DNA of 64,000 nt from Nageia nagi (Eukaryota; Pinophyta): contig JBITNC010000001.1 of assembly GCA_050084985.1 (NCBI GenBank), forward strand, positions 195,858,001 through 195,922,000, read 5' to 3'. The translations under genes and the position numbers were made by a program. Each line of letters begins with the position of its first letter. Position 1 is the stretch's first letter. This document shows positions 22,970-35,600 of the stretch, piece after piece. The notes beneath the pieces are model-generated. The model worked only from the letters and a program-made list of their open reading frames with translations, ran no database searches and was not told where the DNA came from.

Positions 22970-23583
22970 ATGCCCAATGTTATTCCTATCTTGGAATGTG
23001 AGGGGGTTGAGTGCCCCCTCAAAAAGCAAGCTTCTATGAGAAATCTGTAGGAAGGAGAAGCTTGATTTACTATTCTTATAGGAAATAAAGGTGAAAGAAG
23101 AAAAAACCAAAAGGGTAAAAAGGAGAATCTGGTTGAAATATGAAATAGCATATGTCCTAATTCAAGAAAACTCTAGGGGAAGCATGTCCCTATGGAACCC
23201 ATAAATTTTTGATGGAAAAATAATGGAAAAAAATACAAACTTCATTTGGGTAACATGTAACTAGGAAAAAGTTGAACACTATCAATATATATACATCCAA
23301 CAATTTATTGGAAATAAGCAGACTATGGAGGAAACTAGAGGATATCATTAAAATAAAGAGGAACAAAATTGGATCCTAGAAAGAGATTTTGTATCCCCAT
23401 TGAGTTCAAAAGATAAAGTTGGAGGAAAAGTAGAGGGGACCCAACTAACAGGAATGAAATATCTATAGATGCACTTTTATAACATAGGCTTGACCAACCT
23501 AAGAATCCATGAAACTAAATACACCTAGATGAATAGGCAAGTAAGGGAAAAGTTAATTATGTGCAAGATTGAAAGAATATTAG
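22970..23583 (+). pseudogene. LINE ORF2, N-terminal endonuclease piece
   Basis: ATG at 22977 region leads MLFLSWNVRGLSAPSKSKLL, the standard start of a plant LINE APE-type endonuclease (S-W-N with the catalytic Asn). Next comes LDLLFL then a stop at the Q of the Q-E-I-K motif (catalytic Glu kept), and an LQEN-x-RGSMSLWNP block. The piece ends near MNRQVREKLIMCKIERI where the gypsy element inserted. The endonuclease would nick target DNA to prime reverse transcription. Confidence 0.8.
23579..23583. repeat. target site duplication of C2, left (ATTAG)
   Basis: ATTAG precedes the C2 5' LTR and TTTAG (32670-32674) follows the 3' LTR: four of five match. Confidence 0.65.
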
Positions 23584-24218
23584 TGTAGATGCCTCAAAAT
23601 GAACCTTTTTATATTAAATAAATCATTTTAATCCTTTAACAAAGTATTATTTAAAAAATGGATTAAAAGTATCTAAAAAAGGTGTAGGCCATGTATTTGA
23701 CCCTTATGGCATTTATAAGGGGTCAAATTCTATAATGGAAGCATCAATATATAAAGGCATTCAAGACATATAAAGACATATATGGCATTATCATCAGGTG
23801 AGGACTAGACAAGGGGCAGATTATAGAAGACCTCAAGGCCTCTATCAACTAAAGATTGGATAGAGAATTAAGGACTTCCAAATAGTAACAAGCAAATTTC
23901 ATATTCTCATCTTTATTGAATATTCATTATATTGATATTCATATGTTCGATCATCATTATTTTTTATCATGCTCTTGATTCGATGTATTCCATGATGTTT
24001 ACGATGTACTATTATTAGGGTGGCAACAACATGCTAATGCATGTTTAACTATTCATTCTTGATATATGTTATAGTTTATTAGTTGAATATTCTATTTAAT
24101 TGTATGAATTTGCATGATTTAATAATCTATTTTCATATTCCTTCTATATTTCAATAAAGACTTAATAGTGCAATTAGTTGACCCCCTTTGAATTAATTCA
24201 CATTATTTAGGGTCTACA
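23584..24218 (+). repeat. C2 5' LTR, 635 bp
   Basis: TGTAGATGCCTCAAAATGAA start and GGTCTACA end. Nearly collinear with 32033-32669. The first about 250 bp also match the C1 LTRs; the remainder differs, so C1 and C2 are subfamilies. Confidence 0.88.
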
Positions 24219-24220
24219 TT

Positions 24221-24229
24221 TGGTGAAGC
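24221..24229 (+). other. putative primer binding site TGGTGAAGC
   Basis: Two bases after the LTR end; one base different from the sites at 8868 and 15379. Confidence 0.55.
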
Positions 24230-24283
24230 TAGCATTCTTACACACCTAGGTATTCATCTAGGTAAAAATCCTTCTATAACATC

Positions 24284-26460
24284 ATGAATCCATTTTTGTT
24301 TCTTTTCATATCCAAAGAGGAAGTGCTCCAAATCGTAGCCAAAGAGCAAAATAAAACTAGGGTTTATTCTACTTATATCCCAAAGATGGATATTAACCTA
24401 GATAACCTTAAAGTATCCAAATCTAAAGTACAATTTTCAAATATTAGGAAAAATATTTTAATCAATCTTGAATTATCTATTCAAATCACTCCTAATACAT
24501 TTGGGATTTTGAATCTTCATATTCCAATAAACACATGTCCATTATTGGATATACACCTAGTTGCTATGTTATTCTTGATCCTAGGAACTTGGATAATGTG
24601 TCTCCTAATTTGTTACCCTCTAATGATGGTGAACTCCTTGACCTTGATAGGATCCCTTGCCATGCTAGTTCCATTCAACATGTATTATCTGATATAGAAT
24701 GATAGCAATCTTTTATTCATAATAACACTTATGTTATAGTGGAACTTCTTATAAATGCAAATTTACTTGATAACCATTTGTAGCTTTTGAATCCAAATAT
24801 ATCTTGTTCCTCTATAAGGAATCTTTGAAATATCTCTAACCTATGCATGAAATGCATGGCATGGGTGGCATGGCTAACTATCATAATAGCATGGATGGTG
24901 TAGACCCTAATGGAGTAGAGCCTACACCGAATTTTGATGTTGAGTTGGAGAAACCATTGCATGAGGAAGATGTTTATTGAAGTGATGATCAATTAGAACT
25001 TAAGGATGAAGAGGAAGAATCTTACAACAATTTGATCCTTAATCCATGTTACTTTAATAGAGAAAAAAAGGTAAAGGTTAAATTCTTTTACCTAATGGTA
25101 AGACTAAAATTTTTATTAATTAGCAACTTATTGAATTTATTAGAAAAACTATTAAGTTACAACCAAATTTGACTCTAAAGGATCATGATATTAAGATAGG
25201 CATCATTATGGATATCTAAAAAAAATTGACTAGCATAAATGACCTCCTACCAAACAATTGGAAGTCCTAGTAGGGGTATTGCATGAACTTGAGTAGGATA
25301 GGGTTAATCATTCTAATGAATTTGCTATTTTGAAAAATACTCCACTTAAAACACTAAACAATACAAAAAAACCTCCTCCTCCCCCACCACCATCCCCAAA
25401 TACCAATGTAGGATCTAATAACATTGTGAGTAATGAGGATGATTTCCTTTCATGTTTAAAAAGACCCCTCACTACTAGAATTCTTGCCAAAATAATCCCT
25501 AAGAAAAGGAGTTTCAAAATTACTAATTTTGATGGTATGAAAGATCCTAGGATTCATGTTCATAAATTTCATGAAGAAGCTATTGAATATATGCATGATT
25601 AAGATTAGTTGGCTAAGTTGTTTTCTTACAGTTTAAATGATGAGGCTTTAAAATGGTACTTCTAGCTTCTTGAAAGTAGCATTGATAGCTATGAGTATTT
25701 AATTCTCATATTTTACATGAGTATGGTTATAAAATTACTAATAAGGTTTATCTTAAGGACTTATGAAAAATTAAATAACCCCCTAACCAATTAGTGAAGG
25801 ATTTTGTGAAGGTATGGAAATAAACTATTAATAAAATCATAATGAATGAACATGAAATCAAGCATATTTTTTGGATGGTCTCTTGCTTGTATATAAGCTA
25901 TTTTTCATCTCTAATTATGATATGTATTCAGGATATATGATTTACATTATCACTAAAAAGGAGCCATGCATTAAAAAATTGAGTGCTATGAAACATGTTG
26001 ATCATACTTCACCTACAAAACCTATTACTAAAAATCATACTAATATTGAAGTGAATCATGTTTCATGTAAGAAATGAGGTATTTATCCACCCAAACATAC
26101 TTTCCAATATACTCATTTGATTAATACTATTGATATTATTCTAAATGTATTATTGGATGAGGAACTGATCGAATTGCCTCCTATTATTGAGCCTAAGTTT
26201 ACTAATGGTGTGCCTAAAAATTTTCACGATGAAGAATTTTGCAATTATCATAGGGTACTTGATCATATAACCTAGGATTGCATGACTCTTCATAACCTTA
26301 TATAGGACTTCATTAATAATGTGCAATCAGGATGGATCCAAATCTAGCTAAATAGGTAGGATCTATACATCTAGATAATGCATAGCTAGGGGTATTCAAT
26401 AATCCCCTATCATCTTCATAATCTTGAGGGTGTGTTAGTTAATAAGTGTTTCCCATAATT
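24284..26460 (+). pseudogene. gag: C2 gag
   Basis: ATG at 24284 begins an open run of 137 codons (residues include YIPKMDINLDNL). After a decayed stretch, 25330-25602 is open with a run of proline (PPPPPPP), then KRSFKITNFDGMKDPRIHVH and EEAIEYMHD. The capsid core follows (LAKLFSYSLNDEALKWYF near 25610, VKDFVKVWK near 25795). Near 26238-26310 a zinc-like motif FCNYHRVLDHIT-x-DC fits Tat gag. Encodes the particle protein. Numerous stops; frame kept over long distances. Confidence 0.78.
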
Positions 26461-27244
26461 TACCTTCATTTTTGGCTAACACTCATGCATGCAAGAATTC
26501 TCCTCCAAATAGGAAAAAAAATGGAATCAAAAGGGGTGGTGCCAGTATTGTGAATTCTTGCTTTCATGGCACCAAAGATATAAGGATGACTGGTACAAGA
26601 GTGCCTCTTTTTGTCCCTACTTTTGTGAGGTGTATTTGGGTGAAGAAAACTTCCTAGGTACATAAGGTTATTCCTTGATATCTTTATAATATCACAATCA
26701 ATGTATATTAGTAGCTAGGGTATTTTTGTATCTTTTTGGTTTCCTATTCTATTTATGCACTAGTCTAATATTTTTTCTAATCTATATATGTTATTCCTTC
26801 CTATGTCCATAATATGAGGATCCAACTCATCTCTGTGCACTATGCCAATGCCCTATTATCTCTATTTTATGGTTTCCACATCATGTATTTCCCTAGATAA
26901 AATGTTTAACTTCCATTTTCTATCATTATAAATAATGTGCCTTAGCCTCTAAGATGCTCTTGGGTGTTGTGCCATGATATCTACACTCACACACACCCTT
27001 ATGTCCTTTCTTAGTTTCTCCAAGGTACCTTTGTCCCTTTATGTTGTGTGTCATTTTAGTTTGCTATGTACATGTCTTATTCTCATTATCATTTGTACAT
27101 AACATCATGTGTGTGTGTTTAACATGTTTTACTTTAAGTGAGTTAATTTTTAGGGTTCATTGTGCTTGTGTGTGTGTCCAATGTCAACCATCTAAATATA
27201 ACACACAACTAAAAAAAAATAAAGAGTATTGAGTCCATAAATAA

Positions 27245-27247
<3 letters not shown>
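26461..27247. other. C2 spacer after gag
   Basis: A short open frame (26472-26657, MANTHACKNSPPNRKK start) may be the gag tail but matches nothing I recognise. From 26700 the sequence is T-rich with GTGTGTGT and CACACACA pieces and no coding signal. Confidence 0.45.

Positions 27248-27285
<38 letters not shown>
27248..27285. repeat. (AT)n microsatellite
   Basis: Uninterrupted AT dinucleotides, about 19 units, immediately downstream of the 3' end of the antisense PMD gene. Confidence 0.95.
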
Positions 27286-27287
<2 letters not shown>

Positions 27288-27289
27288 TT

Positions 27290-29400
27290 GAGTTAAAATT
27301 TTACATCATGAATATACATGGGTCATGGCCCTACATCATCCACCACTATGGGTGGGCTCTAGCCCCACTACCACTGATAGCTCTAGATATAGAGACTCTA
27401 CTTGAGATACCATTAGTGATGAGTCCATGAGTCTCAAGAGGGTCTTAAACCTCACATACTTGGCCTATATCCTAGATATCTCTAGGGCTTGTGTTGTGAT
27501 TTGGTCATGTTGACTCTATAGAAAAGCCCATTACTGATCTAGTGGGGGCATTATGAGCCCATCTTGGAGGCCCTTCATTATCTATGATAGTGAAGCAACC
27601 TCTGCATCCCTTTCCACTAGTGTGGCCTTCATTATGGTCAACTCTACCTTCAAGGTAGCTACTTGAGTATCTACATCCTTTTTCATATCAAACATGATAC
27701 TTATTAGTCTCCTATTAGCTATTTTATTTGAGAATCACAAAGCTATGAATTGAGCCTTTATTACCTTGAGTAGGGGTAGCTATCATTGGTACCTCAAGTC
27801 CCCCTATTGGTGGAGGTGCTTCATGGATCAAATTATCCACATGCACTTAATCCTCCTCCTTGGATTTCTGGCTCATAACCTCATGATCACTACCACTATC
27901 TACCTCATCCAGGCCCAATGGGCCTAAATGCACTCTTATCCACCATCCTACATAGTTGGGGGCAATCCTAGGTGCTAGCATCACATATACTATGGTGTCT
28001 AGACCTTATGGCTCTCCCCACCTAGCTATTCATGCTAACATATCCATAGCATTAGTAGATACATCATGCTCTACATGGTATCTTTGGTATATTGGGAGCA
28101 TAGCTAGAATAGGTTGTAATACCCAAAATTACAATAGAACATGCTTTAGATGATACCGATCTATAATCTTCCATCGAGTTTGGAAGAAGTGGGACTATCT
28201 AACCCATGCCAAATGGTGTGCATCATCATGCCATGCATAGTTTACATAGCACATCCACACTATATCAACCTCTTGTATGCCATCCACTTGCCTCCTTTAT
28301 GCCTCCATGGACTATAGTGGCCTATATCCACCAAGTGGAACTATATAGCAAACCAAAGCTACATTAGTTGGGTCATCTTTAACTCTTTAAAGCTTGATTA
28401 GCCTCACCACTACTATATGCTCATATGCCCATACGTATAGGAGGCCAGCATTAACCTTATCAATGTTGATGAAAGTATACAAGTTATGATACAATTGAGA
28501 TAATACAATTGGCCCTGAAGAAAGTTATTTACCTCATGCACATATCTCTCACACTATCCATGTCAGTTTGAGTGGAAATGTTGAGTGGATCTTATTTGAA
28601 CATAATTATGTGGTGATAATGGTTGCCACATGTAGTCTCAAATATCTCCCCACTTTGATATACTAACAACCCTTAGCTAGTCATATCGATCGGTGATCCT
28701 AGTCATGGTCATCTAATCTAATCAACCATAAACACTTTGCTCCTTGAGTGTTGTTCTTGCGCATCTCATGTTGCCATACCAAACCCCCCTTAATGGGGAT
28801 GCCATAGATCTAGTATATATCCTCAAACATCATACTCATTTCACCTATAGGAAGGTGAAATGAATAATAGTCTTGATCACATCTCTTGAACAATTCCATG
28901 AGAAGGGGAGTGTTTACCTACATCATCCCTACATAAGTAAGCTCACCTATCTTGCATCGATCTAAAATGTCATTTGACTACTAATTTTGTGAGGAGGATT
29001 AGGCCAAATCCAAATACATGGTCCTCATAGGCCCACCCTATATCAAACCCTTATGATATTACAAGGTAATGTTTTGGTCTATTAGTCCATCCTCTACCCA
29101 CTTTGATAGTAAAAACATAATACATCAAATTCAAGTCTACTTACTACATGCTTGAATGGTAGACTGTAGAGACACTCCACTAGATGACCTATCCTCCAAG
29201 TAATTGGTTGATAGATACTCCTCCAATCAATGGTAACCATCACTATCACTCTTAAATATAGTTATAGGTCCTATATTAATTCCCTCCTACTTAGTGCACA
29301 AAAATTATGGGTGTAATGGGAACTCTAACCATGCAACATCATTGGTAGGATGGAAAACTTGGCTAGTCGAGAACGAGATCAATGTTTACTTGTTAGAGCT
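27290..29400 (-). pseudogene. plant mobile domain (PMD, aminotransferase-like) gene, antisense in C2
   Basis: Read on the minus strand. N-terminal part (29350-28920): DVAWLEFPLHP, CKIGELTYVGMM. PMD signature near 28890-28800: YYSFHLPIGEMSMMFEDIY then YGIPIKG. Middle (28530-28380): GPIVLSQLYHNLYTFI, VNAGLLYVWAYEHIVVV. C-terminal part (28300-27880): VDIVWMCYVNYAWHDDAHH, YHLKHVLL-FWVLQPI, YVGWWIRVHLGPLGLDEVDS. Then a charged linker and a coiled-coil-like tail (27660-27400: KVELTIMKATLVERDAEV). This is the order of the PMD family (MAIN/MAIL-related). Stops occur about every 20 codons or more. Opposite orientation to gag suggests its own transcription unit. Confidence 0.82.
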
Positions 29401-30766
29401 CTAGGTGGTAAGGGTGTTGAATTCAAAATAACATATTTTTGATAATATTTTGGTATTATAAGTTCATTTTGGGGCTTGAAATTAAGTCATCACTACTTTT
29501 AGACACAATACATCCCAAACCTTTATGTCACATGCCTAATTGACTACCAAAAATTTCATAACATTTGCATCTATTTTTAGACATTACAAATACCCAATCA
29601 TATGGTGTGTTGAGCTTTTCCTTGAGTTACACATGTGCTTGATAGGCTTTATCTCCTCTTGAGCTCTAAAATTTACTCAAACATTGCCCAAAATTTGAGG
29701 ATACATCCTATCTATTCTTGATTTTTGATTTAAAATTACACCAAATAATAGGGCACCCATGACGTAAGTATGCATGAGTTAATGGTGCTTTTTAATGTGC
29801 TTGTTTAATCTTAATTATTTATTGATTTACCACATAATAAATTATACATAATATTGAGGACATCACATTTAAATTACATTATGACATGTTAATCTAACCA
29901 TTTAATAGGTTAATTTTTTATCTTCCTTAATGTTGCTCACATGTAGCCACAAATACATTCTAAAAGTAATTTTCATTGGTTTGTGCTAACTACATTTTAT
30001 GTGACAACCCATTGACCATATTCCATGCTACTAGTGGCATGTATTTTCAAGAGATAGGCATAGTTCCAAATATATTTTATCATTGTTCCTTTATTCTAGT
30101 GCTTTGACATCCTCTCAGGCATCCTTGGGGCATAAAAAATGGGGCATTCAAAATTGTACAAATACTAGTTTTTCTTATATTGTTCCTAGAATTGACTTGT
30201 ATATTTATTGGTTACTTACATGGTTATGTCACATTTAACCACCATATGAAGAACATTAACATCACTTCTTGAAATATTAATGTCCCAATTGTGTAACACC
30301 ATGGCACCACCACCCTATAGTTGCTACAATTTTTCGAACTTGTAGTATCCTACTTTTGTTTTTATTTTTTCTATAATATTTTCTAAACTTTATGTAGGAA
30401 TAACATCAAAGTAGAACCAAGATTAACTTTGTTGAAGAGATGATCAGGTAATTTGGCCTATTTTAGGGCACTAATGGCATAGGTCCTCATTGCAAAATGA
30501 TACAAGCTAAACTTCTAGAATTCTTTTGATTTGGATATCAAGTAATTTATCTCTTCCATGTTCCTATACTTATGTCATTTCATTTGAGTATTTGAATCCA
30601 TGAGTATAAACTATGTGAACACTAATTAGTCTTTAAGCCATGGTCCTCCATGAGCACTAGTTGGATACATCTTACAGAATTTTTATTAGTTCAATTCATC
30701 CAAATTCCATAATACTATCTATATTATATTTATTTCTTCCTTGATTCACATGCCTAATGTATTTGG
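29401..30766. other. C2 spacer between PMD gene and 3' repeats, no gene seen
   Basis: AT-rich. By position it would hold the promoter of the minus-strand PMD gene, but I see no convincing TATA box. No pol motif on either strand. Confidence 0.5.
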
Positions 30767-31530
30767 ATCATGGATGTTAAATGCATGATCATCGATGGCT
30801 AATGATATGGCTAGTGAGAGTTCACTCACTTAAAAGTACACTGGCAATGCATTTGTAAGCAGTTTATTGACATTGGATCATCTCTAATGGATGATACATT
30901 TTGTTGTGTATCCACATGGTTTTTTCTTTGAACCCATATAAATCATACTATCATCAAATCATATACATACAAATATATGATCATCAATGGCCAATGAAAT
31001 GACTAGTGAGAGTTCACTCACTTAAAAGTAAATTGATGATATAATCATTAGCAATTTGTTGACATTGGATCATATATAATGTATGATACATTTATCTATG
31101 TATCCATATGGTTTTTGATTTGAATCCATCTAAATCATACTATATTTGGATCATGGACATAAAAATGTATGGTCATCAATGGCCAATGAAATGGCTAGTG
31201 AGAGTTCCCTCACTTAAAACTTAAAAGTAAACTAATGATATAGCCATTAGCAATTTGTTGACATTGGATAATATCCAATGGATGATACATTTTGTTGTGT
31301 ATCCACATGGTTTTTTATTTGAACCCATCTAAAACATACTATCTTCATATCATAGACATACAAATGTATGATCATTGATGGCCATCAATACGGCTAGTGA
31401 GAGTTCAGTCACTTAAAAGATAAACTAGCAATGTAGCCATAAGTAAGTTATTGATATTGATTCGTCATCAATGGCTAATGTAGCTTGTTGTGCATCCATA
31501 TATTTATTATATGGATAATACTTCATTGTA
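30767..31530. repeat. C2 3' tandem repeats, four units of about 190-200 bp
   Basis: Unit heads at about 30767, 30958, 31150 and 31349 (spacings 191, 192, 199). Same consensus as the C1 array: ATCATGGACATAAAAATG head, GATCATCGATGGCCA palindromic stretch, a GTGAG-AGTTCA-CTCAC hairpin and a TATCCACATGG block. Confidence 0.88.
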
Positions 31531-32019
31531 GTTACATAGATCTATAAGAACAAGAGAAAAGTATATTATAAAACTAGGGCACCAACACCATGATCATTAT
31601 CTTTTAGGCTACCAATGGTGTACATTTCATTACCATTTCTAGCCATCCATTGCATAGCCTCTCTATTTCAAGGCATGGATGTAAGTGCATCTAATTATTA
31701 AGTATATAATGTGATATAATGACTAGATTCATGATTGAAACAATATAAAGGAGACACATCATATCTTCCATCTCCAATTTTGGATATGGATTTCTATAGT
31801 CATCTAAGTAGTATTCCTAAAGCTAGCTTCTTTAACATCTTGTGCCTTGGCTACTCCACTTAAGGATCTTTCTTGGGGAACCAAAGTCAAAAGGGGAGCA
31901 GCATAAGCACCCTCATCATCATTCAATTACCATCAATAAAAGGATCAAAAAAATTTCTTCTAGGTTTCTTCTACACTTCTTCTTTTGACATGTAATTTCA
32001 TTACTTCAATCACACATCC
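31531..32019 (+). other. C2 3' untranslated region
   Basis: Collinear with 21836-22316 in C1. No coding sequence. Confidence 0.7.
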
Positions 32020-32032
32020 AAAAAGGGGCAAA
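32020..32032 (+). other. C2 polypurine tract
   Basis: AAAAAGGGGCAAA directly before the 3' LTR TG. Confidence 0.82.
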
Positions 32033-32669
32033 TGTAGACACCTCAAAATGAACCTTTATGTATTAAATAAATAATTTTAATCCTTTAACAAATTTTTATT
32101 TAAAATAGGGATTAAAAATGTCTAAAAAAGGTGTAGGCCATGTATTTGACCCTTGTGGCATGTACAAGGGGTCAAATCCTATAATAAAGTCATCCCTATA
32201 TAAAGGCATTTAAGATATACAAAGAAAAATATGGGATTATCATCAGATGAGGACTAGATAAGGGATAGATTACAAAAGACCTCAAGGCCTCTATCAATTG
32301 AAGATTGGATAGAGAATCAAGGAATTCCAAATAGTAATGAGAAAATTTCATATTCTCATATCTATTGAATATTCATTATATTGATACTCATATGTTTGAT
32401 TATCATTTAGTTTCTTATCACACTCTTGATTTGATCTCTTCCATGATGTTGGTTGCATACTATTATCAAGGCACCAATAGAGTGCTAATGCATGTTTAAC
32501 TATTCATTCTAGATATATGTTATAGTTTATTAGTTGAATATTCTATTTAATTGGATGAACTTGCATGATTTAATCATTTGTTATCATATTCTTGCTTTAT
32601 GTCAATAAAGACCTAATAGTGTAGTTAATTAACCTCCTTTCCATTAATTCATATTATTTAGGGTTCACA
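32033..32669 (+). repeat. C2 3' LTR, 637 bp
   Basis: TGTAGACACCTC start, GGGTTCACA end. Full-length match to 23584-24218. Confidence 0.88.
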
Positions 32670-32674
32670 TTTAG

Positions 32675-35600
32675 TATCCCAAGACTAGATAAATGAGTTA
32701 CCTAACTATCATCTATGGGCCCTCCCAATAATTGGATCTAACCATAATGTGTTCCTTTTGAAAATTAAATATCAATTTGTCAAAATCACCCCTTTCATTT
32801 TGAAAATATGTGGCTAAGAAACCTAGAGTTGGAAGCAATAATTGAATAGTGATGAAATATGCCCATCTATGGGATAAAAATGTATAGGAAGGCCAATAAA
32901 CTATAGCATGTTAAATAACAAATCAAAATTTTAAACCACAACATGTTTGGAAGGATTAAGGAGAATAAGGATACCCTCAAAACAAGAATTGAATAAATTG
33001 TGAATGAAATAGAAACTACAATATTGTTCAAAGAACTAAAATAAGAAGAAAAGATAGTTTTTTATGATTTGTACAATACTTTGGATCAAGAAGAGACCCA
33101 AAGGAGATATAAATCAAGAGTTACATGGATTTAAGAAGAAGACCACAATACAAGGTTTTTCAAAATAATAACCTTCAAGGAAAGAGTAAAAAACAAAATT
33201 GTGGAGATTAAGAACAATCAAAGAAACCTTACATAGGATATTAGAGAAATAAAAGAAATTGGTGTTAAATTCTTTCACCAACTCTTATCCATGGAAGAAG
33301 AGTTGAATAATAATTAGATGGAGGAAATTTTGGGGAATGTACCAAAGTTAGTCATTAAGGATCAAAATATAACAATCTTACTACCATTATCTAATGATGA
33401 GATAAAACACATTATCTTCTCCATGGCACACAACAAATCCCCATGGTTGAATGGCTTCCTTGCCAAATTTTTCTAGAGGTTTTGGAGAATTGTGGGGATA
33501 GAAGTTTTTGAATTAATAAGAGAAATTCAATCTTCTATTTAGCTTTTTATATCCTAGAATACTACCTTCCTATATGTAATCCTAATAGTAGTGGACACTA
33601 AGAAATTTAAACAATTTCATTGGATTAGTCTATGTAATATGGTTTATAAAATTCTAACTAAAACTATGGCCAACATACTAAGGATGATTCTTCCCCACCT
33701 TATTGCCCCAAAACAAGGTGGATTTTTCCAAATGAAGTCTTACACTCAACTTAGATTGAAAACATGGTAATTTTCCTTTTGAAATTGGATATGTTGAAGG
33801 CATATGATAGAGTGAACTAGGCATTCTTGGATAGATTTTATAAAAAAATTGGATTCTTAACAACATGGTGAACTTGGATACACCAATGCATATCCATGGC
33901 TTCCTTCTCAATGTTAATAAATGGAGAAGTTGTGGCCTTATTCCATTCAAAAAATGGGCTTAGATAGGGTGATGCAATATCCTCATATTTAATGGTTGAA
34001 GACGTGAAATGAAAAATTAGGGAGTAGAAAATCATTGGAAGAATTCAAGGAATTAAATCAAGAGTAGTTAATATTGTTAGTACCCATAGCCAATTTATGG
34101 ATGATACAATAATTGTTAGAAAAGCATCAGTGATGGAAGTAAGGAGTTAATTTGAAAAATTTTATAACTCTATTAAGGGGCATCATAGTAGATAATAAAC
34201 TATTATAAAAGCAAACTATTCTTTATCCATACCCATATCAATTGAAAAAGGAATATTGTATACATTTTCACTTACCATATTGAAAGCCTCCCTATGACTT
34301 ACTTAGGAATGCCATTATTTGTTGGGCCATTTGGGATAAACTTATGGTTGCCTTTGATTGAGAGATTCTAGAAGAAACTTATAGGGTGTAAGGGAGCTAC
34401 TTTATTAATAAACAAAAAATGTATCTTAGTAAAAACTATTCTTTAAAGCATGCATGTCTACTATACTTTAGTTTTTGAAATTTTGATTTGCATATGTGAG
34501 CAAATTGATCAAGTATATAATAGATTCCTTTGGAATGGAAAGGAGGAGAAAATCAAAATTGCCTTTGTAAGTTCGATTAAATTTTACAAGCTAAAATTGT
34601 AAGGAGGACTTGGACTTCAGAGCCTATGCCAATTTAACATTACGCTATGGGGAAAATTGGCATGGAAGATGAGCATACAAAAGGAAAGGAAATGGGTAAA
34701 GATTTTCTAAACTAAATACCTAAAGTATGGATCTAACTTCATTAAAATAGATTAAGGATGGATCTAACTTCATTCAAATATATTTGAATAGAAGAGGATC
34801 AACTTTCAAGAAAGGCATTTCCAAGATCAAGAACTTTTTAAAGGAGAATATCTCCTAGAACTTTAGAAATGGTCAAGATGTAGAGTTATAGGAAGATGAA
34901 TGGATTGGTGACCAACCCCTCATACAAATTCCAAACCTATCAGATTTAGTTAAATGGGGTAAGAATAATGTGGGCTAGAAAGCCCAATGTTACATGGATG
35001 TCAATAATAGACAAAGAGGTTGGAGGATGCTTCAACATCTGGGACAAGATCTTGCCTTGGATGCAAAAGTGGTCAACAATATGCTAGTCTTAGCACCCTT
35101 ACCTCTAGATTATGGGTCAGATATTCCTAGGTGGAAACCAAGAAATAGAGGTATGTACTTAGCAAAGTTTAGCTATCTAGCCCCTCTAGAGGCTAATAAT
35201 AATGATTTATTAATCAAAAAAGTTTGTCTTAAAGGGGTTACTCCTAAAGTAACCCACTTTTATGGATAGTATATAAGAAATGAATCTCCATCATTAACAA
35301 TATAAGGAAGAGAGGAAAAATTATGGTCAATTGATGCTCTTTTTGTTACAAATTAGAGGAATCAGTTGATCATTTATGCCAATTTTTCCCTTTCACTTAA
35401 GAATTCTGGAGTGGTATCCTTGGGGAGAAAAGGTTTGACCCTAATGTTGATATCATAGAGTTAATCTCTAAGCCTCCTAATGTACTAGGAAAAGAGGAAA
35501 AATGAAGATGGGCCATAAAACTTCTCCATATGCTCTAAGAGATATAGAAGATAAGGAACAAGCATATATTCTAAGGAAAAATAATGATAATGGAGAGGTT

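Larger units (their letters stand above)
23584..32669 (+). mobile_element. pol-less Tat-like gypsy element with antisense PMD gene (C2)
   Basis: LTRs 23584-24218 and 32033-32669, PBS 24221, PPT 32020, TSD ATTAG/TTTAG. Internal order: gag (24284-26460), T-rich spacer, (AT)n tract, a long minus-strand PMD gene (29400-27300), spacer, four repeats of about 190 bp and a 3' end shared with C1. I find no protease, RT, RNase H or integrase motif anywhere in the 7.8 kb interior. The shared LTR start, PPT and 3' region with C1 suggest it could have been moved by C1-type proteins. It splits the LINE ORF2 endonuclease. Confidence 0.87.

Noticed and set aside
26472-26663. Possible small gene on either strand after C2 gag
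   Set aside because: About 60 codons, no motif, lies in the gag tail/spacer of a retroelement.
30767-31530. Centromere-type satellite
   Set aside because: Only four units, confined between PMD gene and PPT of one element and matched in its sister element, so it is element-internal.
33678-34035. Minus-strand frames opposite LINE RT
   Set aside because: The plus strand carries ordered RT motifs including F-M-D-D; the minus frames have none.
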